Shown here piece by piece: positions 17,814 to 28,585 of a DNA stretch of 64,000 bases. The notes beneath the pieces are model-generated. The model worked only from the letters and a program-made list of their open reading frames with translations. It had not been told where the DNA came from and searched no databases. This DNA comes from an endosymbiont of Acanthamoeba sp. UWC8. GTDB taxonomy: Bacteria > Pseudomonadota > Alphaproteobacteria > Rickettsiales > Midichloriaceae. Within the stretch, counting starts at the first letter, position 1; each line of letters opens with the position of its first letter. Made by a program: the position numbers and the translations under genes. Where the stretch lies: contig NZ_CP004403.1 in NCBI RefSeq assembly GCF_000730245.1, positions 1,178,001-1,242,000 on the forward strand. Direction: 5' to 3'.

Positions 17814-19469
17814 TTATATGCCATTATCTATGGCATTACCGACCGCTCTACGAGCATCCTCAATTAATTTCGCACCGTACCCTCCAGATGGCCTCTTATT
17901 AAATCTACGAAGATGCTCTACCTGTTGTTGCACTTCTTGTAAGCGTTCTTGAGTACGTGCTAACTGATTACTAACTTCATTTAATTGAGCTTGAGTATTT
18001 ATCCCTTCCTGCACAGAGCCCGCAATTATCATACCATTTAATACACCCTGAGCAAAAACTTCACTTCTTTCACCATAAGCTTCTAAATAATACTTTTTAG
18101 TTAAAGCTAACTCAGCTTCGGTTTTATTTAAAGCATTCCTGGCTTCATATGTTTTACCTTGCTCGGCATATAGCTGTTCTGCTTTATCAGCTGCATATGC
18201 CCCGGTATTTTCAAGTCTTTTGCTTAATCTTTCCGATTCATTTCTAAGCGTCGCTATTTTCTGATTACGCTCTTGAACTCTGCCCTGTTCAACATGTAAT
18301 AACTCACCCTGCTTAGCTGCAAATGCCCCGGTATTTTCAAGTCTTTCAGCTAATCTTTCTGACTCTTTTTTAAGTGCCGTTGTTTTCTGATTGAGTTCTT
18401 GAACTTTAGCTTGCACAGCATGTACCTGCTCCGTCTGCTTAGCTGCGTATGCACCTGTATTTTCAAGTCTTTCAGCTAATCTTTCTGCTTTTAGCAGTTC
18501 AGAAAGCACTTCTTTTTTCATATTAACCAGAGAATTAACCATATAATAACCACCCGCCTGAGCTGCCATACAACATAATACAACTTCAGGAGTAAACGTA
18601 TAAAGGCCGGTTGATTGTAAAGCAGTAACGGATGCAGCGCCCAGCTCGGCTAATGTTACTACATATTTGCTGAATCTATAATTAACACCTAATTTTGCTA
18701 ACTCATTAAAATTTTTAAAAGTACTATATGCACCATATAATTGGGCACCGGAAATAAGAAGTCCACCGGCAGTTGCATAATTAAAACTAAAATTAGAAGA
18801 TACGTAATTTTGCACAGCTGTTAAAGCTTGCTTTGGATCATAGAAAGCATCAACCGCATATTTTGCTATACTATTTACCGAATCATTAGCCATATTTATA
18901 ATCGGCTGAGTATAAGATAAAACAGTATTATAGTATGGTTGAAGAGCAGTAGAAATTTCTACAGAAGCAGCATTTAAAATTGAAGTTGTTTGTGTATAAA
19001 CATAATTATAAGCAATAACAGCTTTCTCTGCCGCATAGCTATAAATAGAGCTTGCTTGGGATAATGCATGGTTATAAACTACTCTTGATTGATACTTTAG
19101 ATCATAATACGCAAAATTAAAATAATATAATGAGATAGCATTGGTAATTGCCGCATGAACAGTTAGACCACTTATGCCTTTAGCGATATTTCCAAGCCCA
19201 TTTTTACCGAAAGCATCAAAAAGGTCATTTTTAGAGCTGTAAAAAATATCTTGTGCTTTTTCTCTTAAATCAATGCCATAATTTAATATACTATCATTAT
19301 GTAAAGCAGTTCCTAAGAATGCTATAGTTGATGAGGCTATCGTTAAAGACGGTAATATTACAAGATCTTTGCCTATTAAATAGGTTGTACCTTTAACGAA
19401 GCTAAACCCGCCTCTAATCACATCGGCAGTTAGAGTAACCGGATTATAATTTCTAACAAAATTTCGCAT
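17814..19469 (-). CDS. Hypothetical membrane protein with tandem coiled-coil repeats
   Basis: A 551-residue protein of no recognised family. Residues 1-320 contain several hydrophobic, Ala/Tyr-rich segments. Residues about 329-454 are three tandem 42-residue repeats beginning ERLAERLENTGAYAAK, strongly heptad-like, and a further coiled coil (NQLARTQERLQEVQQQVEHL) reaches near the C-terminus. The membrane segment before the repeats resembles that of the protein encoded at 16313-17563. Topology suggests a membrane-anchored rod. It is flanked downstream by a strong terminator and upstream by about 310 nt of AT-rich DNA before tRNA-His. Confidence 0.75.
   Translation of the reverse strand: MRNFVRNYNPVTLTADVIRGGFSFVKGTTYLIGKDLVILPSLTIASSTIAFLGTALHNDSILNYGIDLREKAQDIFYSSKNDLFDAFGKNGLGNIAKGISGLTVHAAITNAISLYYFNFAYYDLKYQSRVVYNHALSQASSIYSYAAEKAVIAYNYVYTQTTSILNAASVEISTALQPYYNTVLSYTQPIINMANDSVNSIAKYAVDAFYDPKQALTAVQNYVSSNFSFNYATAGGLLISGAQLYGAYSTFKNFNELAKLGVNYRFSKYVVTLAELGAASVTALQSTGLYTFTPEVVLCCMAAQAGGYYMVNSLVNMKKEVLSELLKAERLAERLENTGAYAAKQTEQVHAVQAKVQELNQKTTALKKESERLAERLENTGAFAAKQGELLHVEQGRVQERNQKIATLRNESERLSKRLENTGAYAADKAEQLYAEQGKTYEARNALNKTEAELALTKKYYLEAYGERSEVFAQGVLNGMIIAGSVQEGINTQAQLNEVSNQLARTQERLQEVQQQVEHLRRFNKRPSGGYGAKLIEDARRAVGNAIDNGI
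18108..18485 (-). repeat. Three tandem 126-bp coding repeats
   Basis: Units 18360-18485, 18234-18359 and 18108-18233 each encode 42 residues. The shared string TATTTTCAAG recurs at 18206, 18332 and 18458, exactly 126 bp apart. The third-translated copy is the most diverged toward its end. Confidence 0.93.
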
Positions 19470-19779
19470 AAAATTCTTCTCACTTAGGATTAAAACATTT
19501 AATCAAATGAATAACCTTTTAATTAACAGATAATCATAAAAAGGAATTTATCCACTTTTAAATTATTGGAAAACATTAAAATTATTCATTAACTTATGAT
19601 CGGGATATTATAATCTATTATTGTTACAAAAATATTATCATTTAGAAGAAAAAACTAAATTATACTAATTTTTATTACATTATATTAATAAGATATTAAG
19701 AATAATTATTTTTAATAAAAAACATCAAGAATAACAAGATTATTCAATAAAGATCAAAAATTACAGATAAAAGAAAAAA
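19470..19779. other. AT-rich intergenic stretch
   Basis: 310 nt between the coiled-coil gene and tRNA-His. It is very AT-rich with no open frame of note, no hairpin with a T tract and no repeat that I could match elsewhere in the window. It presumably holds the promoter of the 19469 gene. Confidence 0.5.
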
Positions 19780-19857
19780 TGGGGCGAGCGACGGAGATCG
19801 AATCCGCGGCCTCAAGAACCACAACCTTGCGCTCTAACCAACTGAGCTACGCCCGCC
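19780..19857 (-). tRNA. tRNA-His (GTG)
   Basis: The cloverleaf reads on the minus strand: acceptor GCGGGCG/CGCTCGC, D arm GCTC...GAGC, anticodon stem CAAGG/TCTTG with loop TTGTGGT giving anticodon GTG, and a TTCGATC T loop. The genomically encoded extra G at -1 and discriminator C73, the identity elements of tRNA-His, are both present, and CCA is encoded. It lies 75 nt downstream of argS on the same strand. Confidence 0.95.
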
Positions 19858-19932
19858 ATAAAAGATATACATATATATAACTTTATTTACTAATAAATCA
19901 AACCTTTTTTACAAAAAACCATATAGAACACT

Positions 19933-21648
19933 CTACATTTGTTCCAGTGCTGAAATTTTTAAGATACCAAGACCGGTTGCTAAGGTATTTTTGGCCGCTA
20001 TAATAAGCGCAAGTCTTGCTTTAGTAAGCTCCACATTATCAGCAATAATAACTCTAAGCTTATCATCCTCAACTCCTCTTGACCAGAGCGAATGGAACTC
20101 ATTCGCAAGCTCAGATAAATAAAAAGTGATTCTATGCGGCTCATGAGCTAAAGCTGAAGCTTCAATAATTTTAGGGAACAGCATAATTTGCTTAATCAAG
20201 TTTATTTCCCCCTTATCTTTTAGATGAGAATAATTTACTTGCTCAACTTTTATATTAGCCTCTGCTGCTTTTCTAAGCACGGAGCAGGCACGGGTATGAG
20301 CATATTGCACATAAAACACAGGGTTTTCCTTACTCTGTTCTTTAGCTTTAGCAAAATCCAAATCAAGCACGGTATCCGCTTTACGGCTAAGCATGACGAA
20401 TCGTAAAATATCTTTGCCCACTTCTTCAACCATATCCTTAACGGTAATAAACTTGCCCGCACGCTTTGACATCTTAAACGGCTCACCGTTTTTAAGCAGG
20501 TTTACCAGTTGGTTAATTTTTACATCCAGGTTGATTTTGCCATCACTCAAAGCATTGACCACCGCTTTAATACGTTTAACGTATCCGGCATGGTCTGCTC
20601 CAAGCAGCAATATCAGCTCATCAAAACCTCTCTGTATTTTATCCAGGTGATAGGCAATGTCAGTTGCAAAATAGGTAAAGCTGCCGTTTGATTTCTTAAG
20701 CGCTCTATCAATATCATCCCCGAACTCGGTTGATTTAAACAATTCCTGCTCGCGCGGCTCCCAGTCATCGGGAGTTTTACCTTTAGGCGCTTCTAATATT
20801 CCGCGGTAAATTAATCCCTTGCTTTTCAATAATTCAAAAGCCTCTTCATTTTTATTTTTCTCAATGATATCAAAGCGCTCAGAGGTAAAGATATCATGCT
20901 CAACACCAAGCAATTTGAGATCATCCTTAATCAACCCCATCATAGCTTTTAACGCAAATTGTTTGATGACATCCTTTCTCTCCACTTCATCAGCAAAAAG
21001 TAGTTTATCACCGAATTCATCTTTTAGCTTTTTGCCGACTTCGACCAGATACTCCCCCGGGTAATATCCTTCCGGCATAGTAACATTTTCCCCTAAAGCT
21101 TCTTTATATCTTATAAATACTGATTCACCCAGTATCTCAATCTGCCCTCCGTAATCGTTTATATAATACTCCTTAGTAACATTAAATCCGGTAAATTCAA
21201 GAAGGCTAGCTAACGCGTCACCATATATAGCACTCCTGGAATGACCGATATGCATAGGCCCCGTCGGGTTAGCTGATACAAACTCAAGGCCTATCTTTTT
21301 CCCCCCTCCGATATTAAGCCTGCCGTATTCCTCGCCCAATTCAAGCACACTCCCGACTAAATTAGTCCAAAACCCGCTTTCTAAAAAGATATTGATAAAA
21401 CCGGCTCCGGCAATCTCACATTTAACAATATCAGGGTGCTTCTTTAGTTCGTCTACTATTTCTAAAGCAATATCTTTAGGTGCTTTTTTGAGCTGTTTAG
21501 TTAAAATCATTGCAGCATTAGTTGATAAATCCCCATGCGTTTTATCCCTTGGATACTCCATTGAAATTGATTGCATATCAATTCCTGAGCCATACTTCAT
21601 GGTTATAATCTGATGTAATTTTTCTAAAAACTGATTAAAAATATTCAT
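19933..21648 (-). CDS. argS: Arginyl-tRNA synthetase
   Basis: Class I synthetase that charges tRNA-Arg. The Add-1-type N-terminal domain is followed by FVSANPTGPMHIGHSRSAI near residue 120 with the HIGH motif. PFKMSKRAGKF near residue 395 is the KMSKS-like motif, and the C-terminal anticodon-binding helical domain ends in ISALEQM. The 571-residue length is typical. Transcription may continue into tRNA-His. The upstream region is shared with the divergent MFS gene at 21802. Confidence 0.96.
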   Translation of the reverse strand: MNIFNQFLEKLHQIITMKYGSGIDMQSISMEYPRDKTHGDLSTNAAMILTKQLKKAPKDIALEIVDELKKHPDIVKCEIAGAGFINIFLESGFWTNLVGSVLELGEEYGRLNIGGGKKIGLEFVSANPTGPMHIGHSRSAIYGDALASLLEFTGFNVTKEYYINDYGGQIEILGESVFIRYKEALGENVTMPEGYYPGEYLVEVGKKLKDEFGDKLLFADEVERKDVIKQFALKAMMGLIKDDLKLLGVEHDIFTSERFDIIEKNKNEEAFELLKSKGLIYRGILEAPKGKTPDDWEPREQELFKSTEFGDDIDRALKKSNGSFTYFATDIAYHLDKIQRGFDELILLLGADHAGYVKRIKAVVNALSDGKINLDVKINQLVNLLKNGEPFKMSKRAGKFITVKDMVEEVGKDILRFVMLSRKADTVLDLDFAKAKEQSKENPVFYVQYAHTRACSVLRKAAEANIKVEQVNYSHLKDKGEINLIKQIMLFPKIIEASALAHEPHRITFYLSELANEFHSLWSRGVEDDKLRVIIADNVELTKARLALIIAAKNTLATGLGILKISALEQM

Positions 21649-21801
21649 AATTTACTTGCCTAGGGAATGATATGATTTGTAGATAGGTAAAATAATTTAC
21701 AATGTCTATTAATTCAATCTAAAAACTATTATATTTAATCTATATTGACTAGCTGAGAATAAAACTTATATTTATTATCATTTTCGAATATATCAGTTTT
21801 C

Positions 21802-23076
21802 ATGTTACTTAAAAAAATATTTAATAATAAAATTATTCGTGGCGCATATCTTGCTTGGTTTGCAGGTGCTCTTTTCTATTTTTATCAATATATTTTAAGG
21901 ATCTCACCGGGTATAATGGTTGACCAGCTAACCCGGGAATTCAACCTTCGAGCCGAAGAATTCGCCACCCTTGGTGCACTCGGATTATTTGCATATTCAA
22001 TATGCCAGATTCCTTTAGGGATTATTGTTGATAAAGTCGGAGTTAAGCGTACCGTTCTTGTTTCCATATTGCTTTGTATCACGGGAAGCTATTTTTTTGC
22101 CGTAGCACAGGAGTTTTGGGTTGCACAATTAAGTCGAGTGCTTATAGGTATAGGCTCGGCCTCTGCTTTTATGTGCGCTCTTAAAATTGTTGCCGATCAT
22201 TTTCCTCCCGGGAAGCGGGCATTCTTAATGGGTGCTACACTCACTCTCGGTACTGTCGGAGCTTTAGTTTCAGGAAAAACTATAATTTATGTTATGGAAA
22301 ATTCAAGCTGGCGTCATGTTTTATTAAATTCTACGCTTTTAGGCGGAGTTATATTTATAATTGCTTTAATTTTTATTACTAAAACCAGACAGACCCCTCA
22401 CACTAAATTGAACAGGCACCCATTCCCTATAGTTTTAAAAAATGTAATAAAAATAATGAAGGATAGAAATATATTAATTTATGCAATCCTTGCCATAGGT
22501 CTTTATACTCCTCTTTCCGTGTTTACCGATCTATGGGGTATATCCTTTTTAAAGCAAAAATTTAATTTAAGCCAATCATCGGCAACCTATATAGCTTTAA
22601 TGATGTATGTGGGCTTGAGCGTAGGTAGTTTAGTTCTGCCTTGGCTATCTGAAAAATACAATATTCTAAATATATCAATATTTAGTTGCGGATTTATTAT
22701 ACTTATTATCTTTTCATATTTATTATATGGCGCGCCTCTTTCGGAATTTTCACTTTCAGTACTATTAGTTGCTTTAGGATTTTTTTGCGGGGCGGAAATG
22801 ATGTGCTTTACGGGCGCATTACAATTTTCCAAGCAGGAAAATTCGGGAGAAATTATCGGAGTAGTAAACACTCTTAACATGTTAGGCAGCGCTATTTTAC
22901 AGCAGCTGATAGGTACCCTTCTCGACCTGCAATGGGATCAAACCTATAATTCTTATGGTAATCGGCAATATACGGCAGCTCAATTTATTAATGCTTTATC
23001 TGTTTTAACCGGAGTCTTAATTTTTTGCTGTATAATTTCATTTGCTTTGAAAAAAATTAAGGTTACAAGATTTTAA
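21802..23076 (+). CDS. MFS transporter
   Basis: A 424-residue, 12-helix major facilitator. Motif A-like GIIVDKVGVKRTVL follows helix 2 near residue 75, and RVLIGIGSASAF near residue 113 corresponds to the helix 4 motif. The N-terminal LAWFAGALFYFYQYILRISPG is typical of MFS proteins common in Rickettsiales and Legionella that import host nutrients, but the substrate is unknown. It is not closely similar to the ProP-like protein at 9898-11145. It is divergent from argS and monocistronic. Confidence 0.82.
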   Translation: MLLKKIFNNKIIRGAYLAWFAGALFYFYQYILRISPGIMVDQLTREFNLRAEEFATLGALGLFAYSICQIPLGIIVDKVGVKRTVLVSILLCITGSYFFAVAQEFWVAQLSRVLIGIGSASAFMCALKIVADHFPPGKRAFLMGATLTLGTVGALVSGKTIIYVMENSSWRHVLLNSTLLGGVIFIIALIFITKTRQTPHTKLNRHPFPIVLKNVIKIMKDRNILIYAILAIGLYTPLSVFTDLWGISFLKQKFNLSQSSATYIALMMYVGLSVGSLVLPWLSEKYNILNISIFSCGFIILIIFSYLLYGAPLSEFSLSVLLVALGFFCGAEMMCFTGALQFSKQENSGEIIGVVNTLNMLGSAILQQLIGTLLDLQWDQTYNSYGNRQYTAAQFINALSVLTGVLIFCCIISFALKKIKVTRF

Positions 23077-23354
23077 GTTACCATTACCTATAAAGATTCA
23101 ATCACATAAGGCACTAGAGTAAAACTTAATCTTTAAGATTTCATATTATTTGAATTGCATTTTTAATCTCAATTTAATAATATGACTAATATGTTGTGAT
23201 TTATGTTAATATATTAAAATTAAATAATAAATTAACTTATTTTACTCGCAATGGAGCCTGCCAAGACTCCCCTTTTCACTTCTTGGTATGCTATAAAAAT
23301 AATAGTTTCCAAAAGTGCAATGGTTTTTTATAAATCGACTTAGGAGTGCTGATT

Positions 23355-23900
23355 ATGAGAAAAATAAAAAATTTTGTAAAATATTCTAAAAGCTTTTTTG
23401 AAGAAAACAATATCCAAACCGGAATATTTTTTATATCTACTTCAGTTGCTATCGGCGCTTTTTTGGGTGGTAAAGAGTATGGTGCTCAATTTGCTGCTGC
23501 CGCCGGAACTGCGAGCAGCCTTGATGTAATATTAAAATATTTTGGCGTAACTGATTCTTACTACATAACAGCCGCTATGTTAGGTGTTATGGGCAGTTAT
23601 CAAGATCATAGCCACACAAAAATCCATGTTCATGATACATTAATGAGCAATATGAAAGATAGCTCGTCAGTTCCTGATTTAGTTGCAAATATCTTTACTC
23701 AAGTAGACCTAATAAAACAAATAGGAACTGGTGCTGCTACCGGAATATTGGGAGCTTCTGCTTTCAGTTGGGGCTTGAACACTGTAAGCAATAACTCCAG
23801 CGATAAATTTTTACCTTATTCTGAGTCTCGCAAAACCATATTAAGTGAAGAAGATACAATTTATACCCACGAAGGAGCATCTGCACATGATGAAATATAA
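23355..23900 (+). CDS. Hypothetical protein, 181 residues
   Basis: No family recognised. An N-terminal charged stretch precedes hydrophobic, Gly/Ala-rich segments (GIFFISTSVAIGAFLGG near 24-40, and further around 50-85 and 130-150), so it is probably membrane-associated. A histidine-rich stretch, QDHSHTKIHVHD, near residue 88 could bind metal. I chose the ATG at 23355 because AGGAG (23342-23346) lies 8 nt before it; the GTG at 23346 overlaps that site. A hairpin follows the stop. It could be secreted or an inner-membrane protein. Confidence 0.65.
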   Translation: MRKIKNFVKYSKSFFEENNIQTGIFFISTSVAIGAFLGGKEYGAQFAAAAGTASSLDVILKYFGVTDSYYITAAMLGVMGSYQDHSHTKIHVHDTLMSNMKDSSSVPDLVANIFTQVDLIKQIGTGAATGILGASAFSWGLNTVSNNSSDKFLPYSESRKTILSEEDTIYTHEGASAHDEI

Positions 23901-23927
23901 TTAATAATAATTTTATATTAGCTTGTT

Positions 23928-23963
23928 ACAACCAAGATAACTTTATGAGTTATTTTAGGTTGT
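23928..23963 (+). terminator. Hairpin downstream of the 23355 gene
   Basis: ACAACC/GGTTGT and ATAACT/AGTTAT form a two-part stem with a short asymmetric internal loop and a 5-nt apical loop. There is no T tract directly after it, so it may be a weak terminator or an mRNA 3'-end stabiliser. Confidence 0.45.
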
Positions 23964-24104
23964 AGCTTAAGCTATATTCTTTATTTAACCGAATAAGTTG
24001 TATCAAGATTCAAAAATAACTAAATATTACTTTATTATAAACAACCTTTTTTTCACTACAAATTTTTGCTATCTTATTCATTTTTAAACATCTTTAAAAA
24101 ATAA

Positions 24105-24132
24105 TTGACATATTTTTCTTGAGGAATAACAT
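24105..24132 (+). promoter_or_regulatory. Putative sigma70 promoter for the 24171 gene
   Basis: TTGACA (24105-24110) is a perfect -35. TAACAT (24127-24132) after 16 nt matches four of six -10 positions. The predicted leader of about 30 nt ends in a strong GGAGGT ribosome binding site (24161-24166). Confidence 0.55.
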
Positions 24133-24170
24133 CAACTCGAACTCATATTAATTCCAATACGGAGGTACTT

Positions 24171-25190
24171 ATGCCTAGACCTAAGCAAGTAGTATACGAT
24201 ACTGAGAAGCCGATCAAAGATATACCCTCAACTATAAAACAGAAAGCTAAAGACGGAGCGAATGCCGTCAAAGAATCTCTTAGAGATGTAAAAGATAGCA
24301 TAAAAGAAACTGCGGAAGAAATTAAAAAGAGCCCCGCAGAAACCGGTAAGGATTTTAAAAGCGGCATTAAAAAAGTCGGCGAAGATATTAAAAAGATCGG
24401 AGAAGATAATGTAGAAGACTTAAAAATAACCGGAAAAGATACTATAGAGGTTATTAAAAATTTAAAAGATTCTGCTAAGGAAACCATTAAAAATAAATTA
24501 GAACCTGCCAAAAAAATTGCGGATAACTGGACGAGCGACAAAGAGGAAAGAACAGAAGATTGCTTTAAACTTATAAGTGACAACGGTATTACTTTATGCA
24601 ATCCTTATAACAATAATACCAAAATTGATTCATATTCAGCTATCGGCAGTATTGGAAGGTATAATCCTTTAACTGAAAAAGATACGCTTGATTACTGTAT
24701 AAAAGCATTTGAAAAGAAAGATGCAGTTGATTGCAGTAAAATAAGTGAGTTTTTAAGCAATTTACCGATCAATGAAATTACGAGCTTTATCAATGGCCAA
24801 GCACAATGCCTTAACGGATATAAGGACATCATAAAAATTCCAACTAGCGTGGAAGCTTTTTATTCTATAGGAAAAACCATAGGAACAAGTGATAACATAC
24901 TCGGTGATTGCCAAGTAATTATTAGAGATATTAATCCTAAGGAAGGTGATAAAATTGATTTCTCTAAGTTCAGCAGTAAAACCTTTAGCGATCTTAGATT
25001 TTATGATGGCACTATGAATAAACTCCCGTTAAAAGCAATAGATATTTATGAACCTGAAGCTACCCCTAAGTGTTTAGTAGGTATTTATAATTATGATGCA
25101 AATACCATACCGGAATTAACATCTGATATGTTTGTAATTGCTCCTGCCCCTACTCCTATGCCGACTATTCATATTCATACTGAATTGTAA
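24171..25190 (+). CDS. Hypothetical protein: amphipathic-helix N-terminus, cysteine-containing C-terminus
   Basis: A 339-residue protein of no recognised family. Residues 1-125 are a highly charged, Lys/Glu/Asp-rich series of amphipathic helices (AVKESLRDVKDSIKETAEEI) resembling LEA or apolipoprotein-like repeats. Residues 130-320 form a different, probably globular domain with seven cysteines, and the C-terminus is proline-rich (APAPTPMPTIHIHTEL). There is no signal peptide or membrane span. Strong translation signals (GGAGGT 4 nt before ATG), its own promoter and terminator suggest high expression. A secreted effector or stress-protection role is possible but unproven. Confidence 0.75.
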   Translation: MPRPKQVVYDTEKPIKDIPSTIKQKAKDGANAVKESLRDVKDSIKETAEEIKKSPAETGKDFKSGIKKVGEDIKKIGEDNVEDLKITGKDTIEVIKNLKDSAKETIKNKLEPAKKIADNWTSDKEERTEDCFKLISDNGITLCNPYNNNTKIDSYSAIGSIGRYNPLTEKDTLDYCIKAFEKKDAVDCSKISEFLSNLPINEITSFINGQAQCLNGYKDIIKIPTSVEAFYSIGKTIGTSDNILGDCQVIIRDINPKEGDKIDFSKFSSKTFSDLRFYDGTMNKLPLKAIDIYEPEATPKCLVGIYNYDANTIPELTSDMFVIAPAPTPMPTIHIHTEL

Positions 25191-25215
25191 TTTCACTTTT
25201 TGATTAAAAATTAGT

Positions 25216-25249
25216 AAAACTCCCTTAGCTAAAATTCGGGGAGTTTTTT
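25216..25249 (+). terminator. Rho-independent terminator after the 24171 gene
   Basis: AAAACTCCC (25216-25224) pairs with GGGAGTTTT (25239-25247), followed by more T residues. It separates the gene from convergent obgE. Confidence 0.85.
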
Positions 25250-25263
25250 ATCAGCAGGTTTAT

Positions 25264-26789
<1,526 letters not shown>

Positions 26790-27001
26790 TTAATCAAAGG
26801 CCTCCTTACCTTTTAGTATAAAATAGTTAAGAATATATGAAAATTCTTTAGGATTTTTAATGCCTATATATAATAAGTACCATTATAAAAAACTATGGTC
26901 AAACAGTTTTGATTTTTTATAGTTTTTGTTTAATTAAAAAATTGAATAACTTGGCTATATGTTGTAATTATTCTACAGCATATAATTTATACAAATTCTA
27001 A

Positions 27002-27718
27002 ATGCAAATTTTAAGATCAGCTGTATTTCATATATTTATCACCTTTTGGACGATGTTTATATTCACCTTCCTTTCCCCTTTACTTCTTACCTTCAACCCA
27101 AAAGCGGTAACGATTATAGGCCTGGTATGGGCTAAAGTAGTGCTTTTAGCTTTAAAAATAACTTGTAAATTAAGTTATGAAGTAAGAGGGAAGGAAAATT
27201 TGCCGCAGGCTCCTTATATAATAACCTCAAAGCACCAATCAACTTGGGAAACCGTATTTTTAACCGCATATTTTAAAGACGCAAAATACATTTTAAAAAA
27301 GGAGCTGACCAGAATTCCTTTTTACGGGTGGTATCTACTGGCAAGCGGCATGATATATATCGATAGAAGCTTAGGTTTCAGTGCAATAAAAAAAATAGTT
27401 AAAGATACCACCATATCTTTAAAAAAAGGTAATATAATAATAATTTTCCCTGAAGGCACTAGAGTTGCACCCGGAGAATCTAAAGAAATTCAACCTGGGG
27501 TAGCGGCTATTCATAAGCATAACAAGCATATTCCTATTGTACCGGTTGCTTTAAATTCAGGAATGTTTTGGCCTAAAGGGTTGAAAGTAATAAAACCTGG
27601 GAAAATTATAATTTCTTTCCTTCCTCCTTTAAACGAAGAGTTGGAAAAAGGAGAGTTGTTGAAAAAATTAAAAGAAAATATTGACTTAGAGAGTAATTTA
27701 CTGGCAAATTCTAAGTAA
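27002..27718 (+). CDS. plsC: 1-acyl-sn-glycerol-3-phosphate acyltransferase
   Basis: Membrane enzyme that acylates lysophosphatidic acid to phosphatidic acid in phospholipid synthesis. An N-terminal hydrophobic helix (about 8-30) precedes the acyltransferase motifs: motif I KHQSTWE (His78), FPEGTR near residue 149, and VPVALNSGMFW. Motif I is HX4E where the textbook family form is HX4D. The 238-residue length is normal. It is divergent from pal and 22 nt upstream of the AsmA-like gene, so they are probably cotranscribed. Confidence 0.9.
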   Translation: MQILRSAVFHIFITFWTMFIFTFLSPLLLTFNPKAVTIIGLVWAKVVLLALKITCKLSYEVRGKENLPQAPYIITSKHQSTWETVFLTAYFKDAKYILKKELTRIPFYGWYLLASGMIYIDRSLGFSAIKKIVKDTTISLKKGNIIIIFPEGTRVAPGESKEIQPGVAAIHKHNKHIPIVPVALNSGMFWPKGLKVIKPGKIIISFLPPLNEELEKGELLKKLKENIDLESNLLANSK

Positions 27719-27740
27719 TATGAATACGAAGGTAAAATAA

Positions 27741-28496
27741 ATGATAAAAAGAATTTTCGGGTTTGCAGGTATAATAGCAATTTTATCATTAATTACAGGC
27801 TTCCTAGTTGTTACTTATGATATCGGTGGAATAGTTAAAAGCACATTTGAGAAAAAAGCTTCTGAATTCCTGAAAGTAGATGTTAATGTCAGAGAAATAA
27901 AACTTGATATATTTAAAGGTACATTTATAGCTTCAGACATAAATATTAACAATCCTCATGGCTATACTTCTCCTCATTTCGTTGAAATCAGACAGCTATA
28001 TACTAAATTTAACCCCCTCTCTTTATTCAGTGAAAATATTACAATAAATAAGGTTACTATCGAATCTCCGAAAATGACTATTGAATTTAATATTAAAAAT
28101 AATAACTTCAGTCAAATTATTAAAAACTTAAAGGTTCAAACTCCTGAAATTCCTGAACACAATAAAGATAAGTTATATAAAGCAAAAGCAGACAGAAAAG
28201 CTGTTATACTTGAGCACTTGGAAATTAAAAATTTATATTTACACACTTTAGCGGGTGTAGTTGAAGCAAATTTAACGCTAAATAACATACATTTAAAAAA
28301 CATTGGTAAAGACAATAATAAATTACTATTTGAGCAAGTTCTATTAATTGTTCTTGAGCAAATTTATAAAGATGCTCTTAAGGCTAATATCAAAAGCCCG
28401 AGTATTAATTTTGATAAGACTTTAAATAACCTTAGAGGGTCATTAAAAGATTCGGTTAAAAGTACGGAAGGTAAATTGAAGTCATTGTTACAATAG
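27741..28496 (+). CDS. AsmA-like / DUF748-like membrane-anchored protein
   Basis: One N-terminal transmembrane helix (about 5-28) is followed by VNVREIKLDIFKGTFIASD, NPHGYTSPHFVEI and INKVTIESPKM, the type of beta-rich repeats found at the start of AsmA/TamB-superfamily proteins, which span the periplasm and help move or organise lipids. The 251 residues are short for that family and the similarity is by eye, so the call is tentative. AAGG lies 8 nt before the start. It follows plsC closely, which suits an envelope-lipid role. Confidence 0.55.
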   Translation: MIKRIFGFAGIIAILSLITGFLVVTYDIGGIVKSTFEKKASEFLKVDVNVREIKLDIFKGTFIASDININNPHGYTSPHFVEIRQLYTKFNPLSLFSENITINKVTIESPKMTIEFNIKNNNFSQIIKNLKVQTPEIPEHNKDKLYKAKADRKAVILEHLEIKNLYLHTLAGVVEANLTLNNIHLKNIGKDNNKLLFEQVLLIVLEQIYKDALKANIKSPSINFDKTLNNLRGSLKDSVKSTEGKLKSLLQ

Positions 28497-28585
28497 ATAC
28501 AGTTATTTATAGCTGATTTTAGATCTATTACATTTTGATTTTTATATGCTACTATAAAACTAGTGCTAATTATATAGTTAACAAT

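Noticed and set aside
26888-26927. Hairpin AAAAACTAT/ATAGTTTTT between pal and plsC
   Set aside because: It lies between divergent genes, so it is not a terminator; it is AT-rich and may overlap promoters, but no regulator or conserved dyad supports a call.
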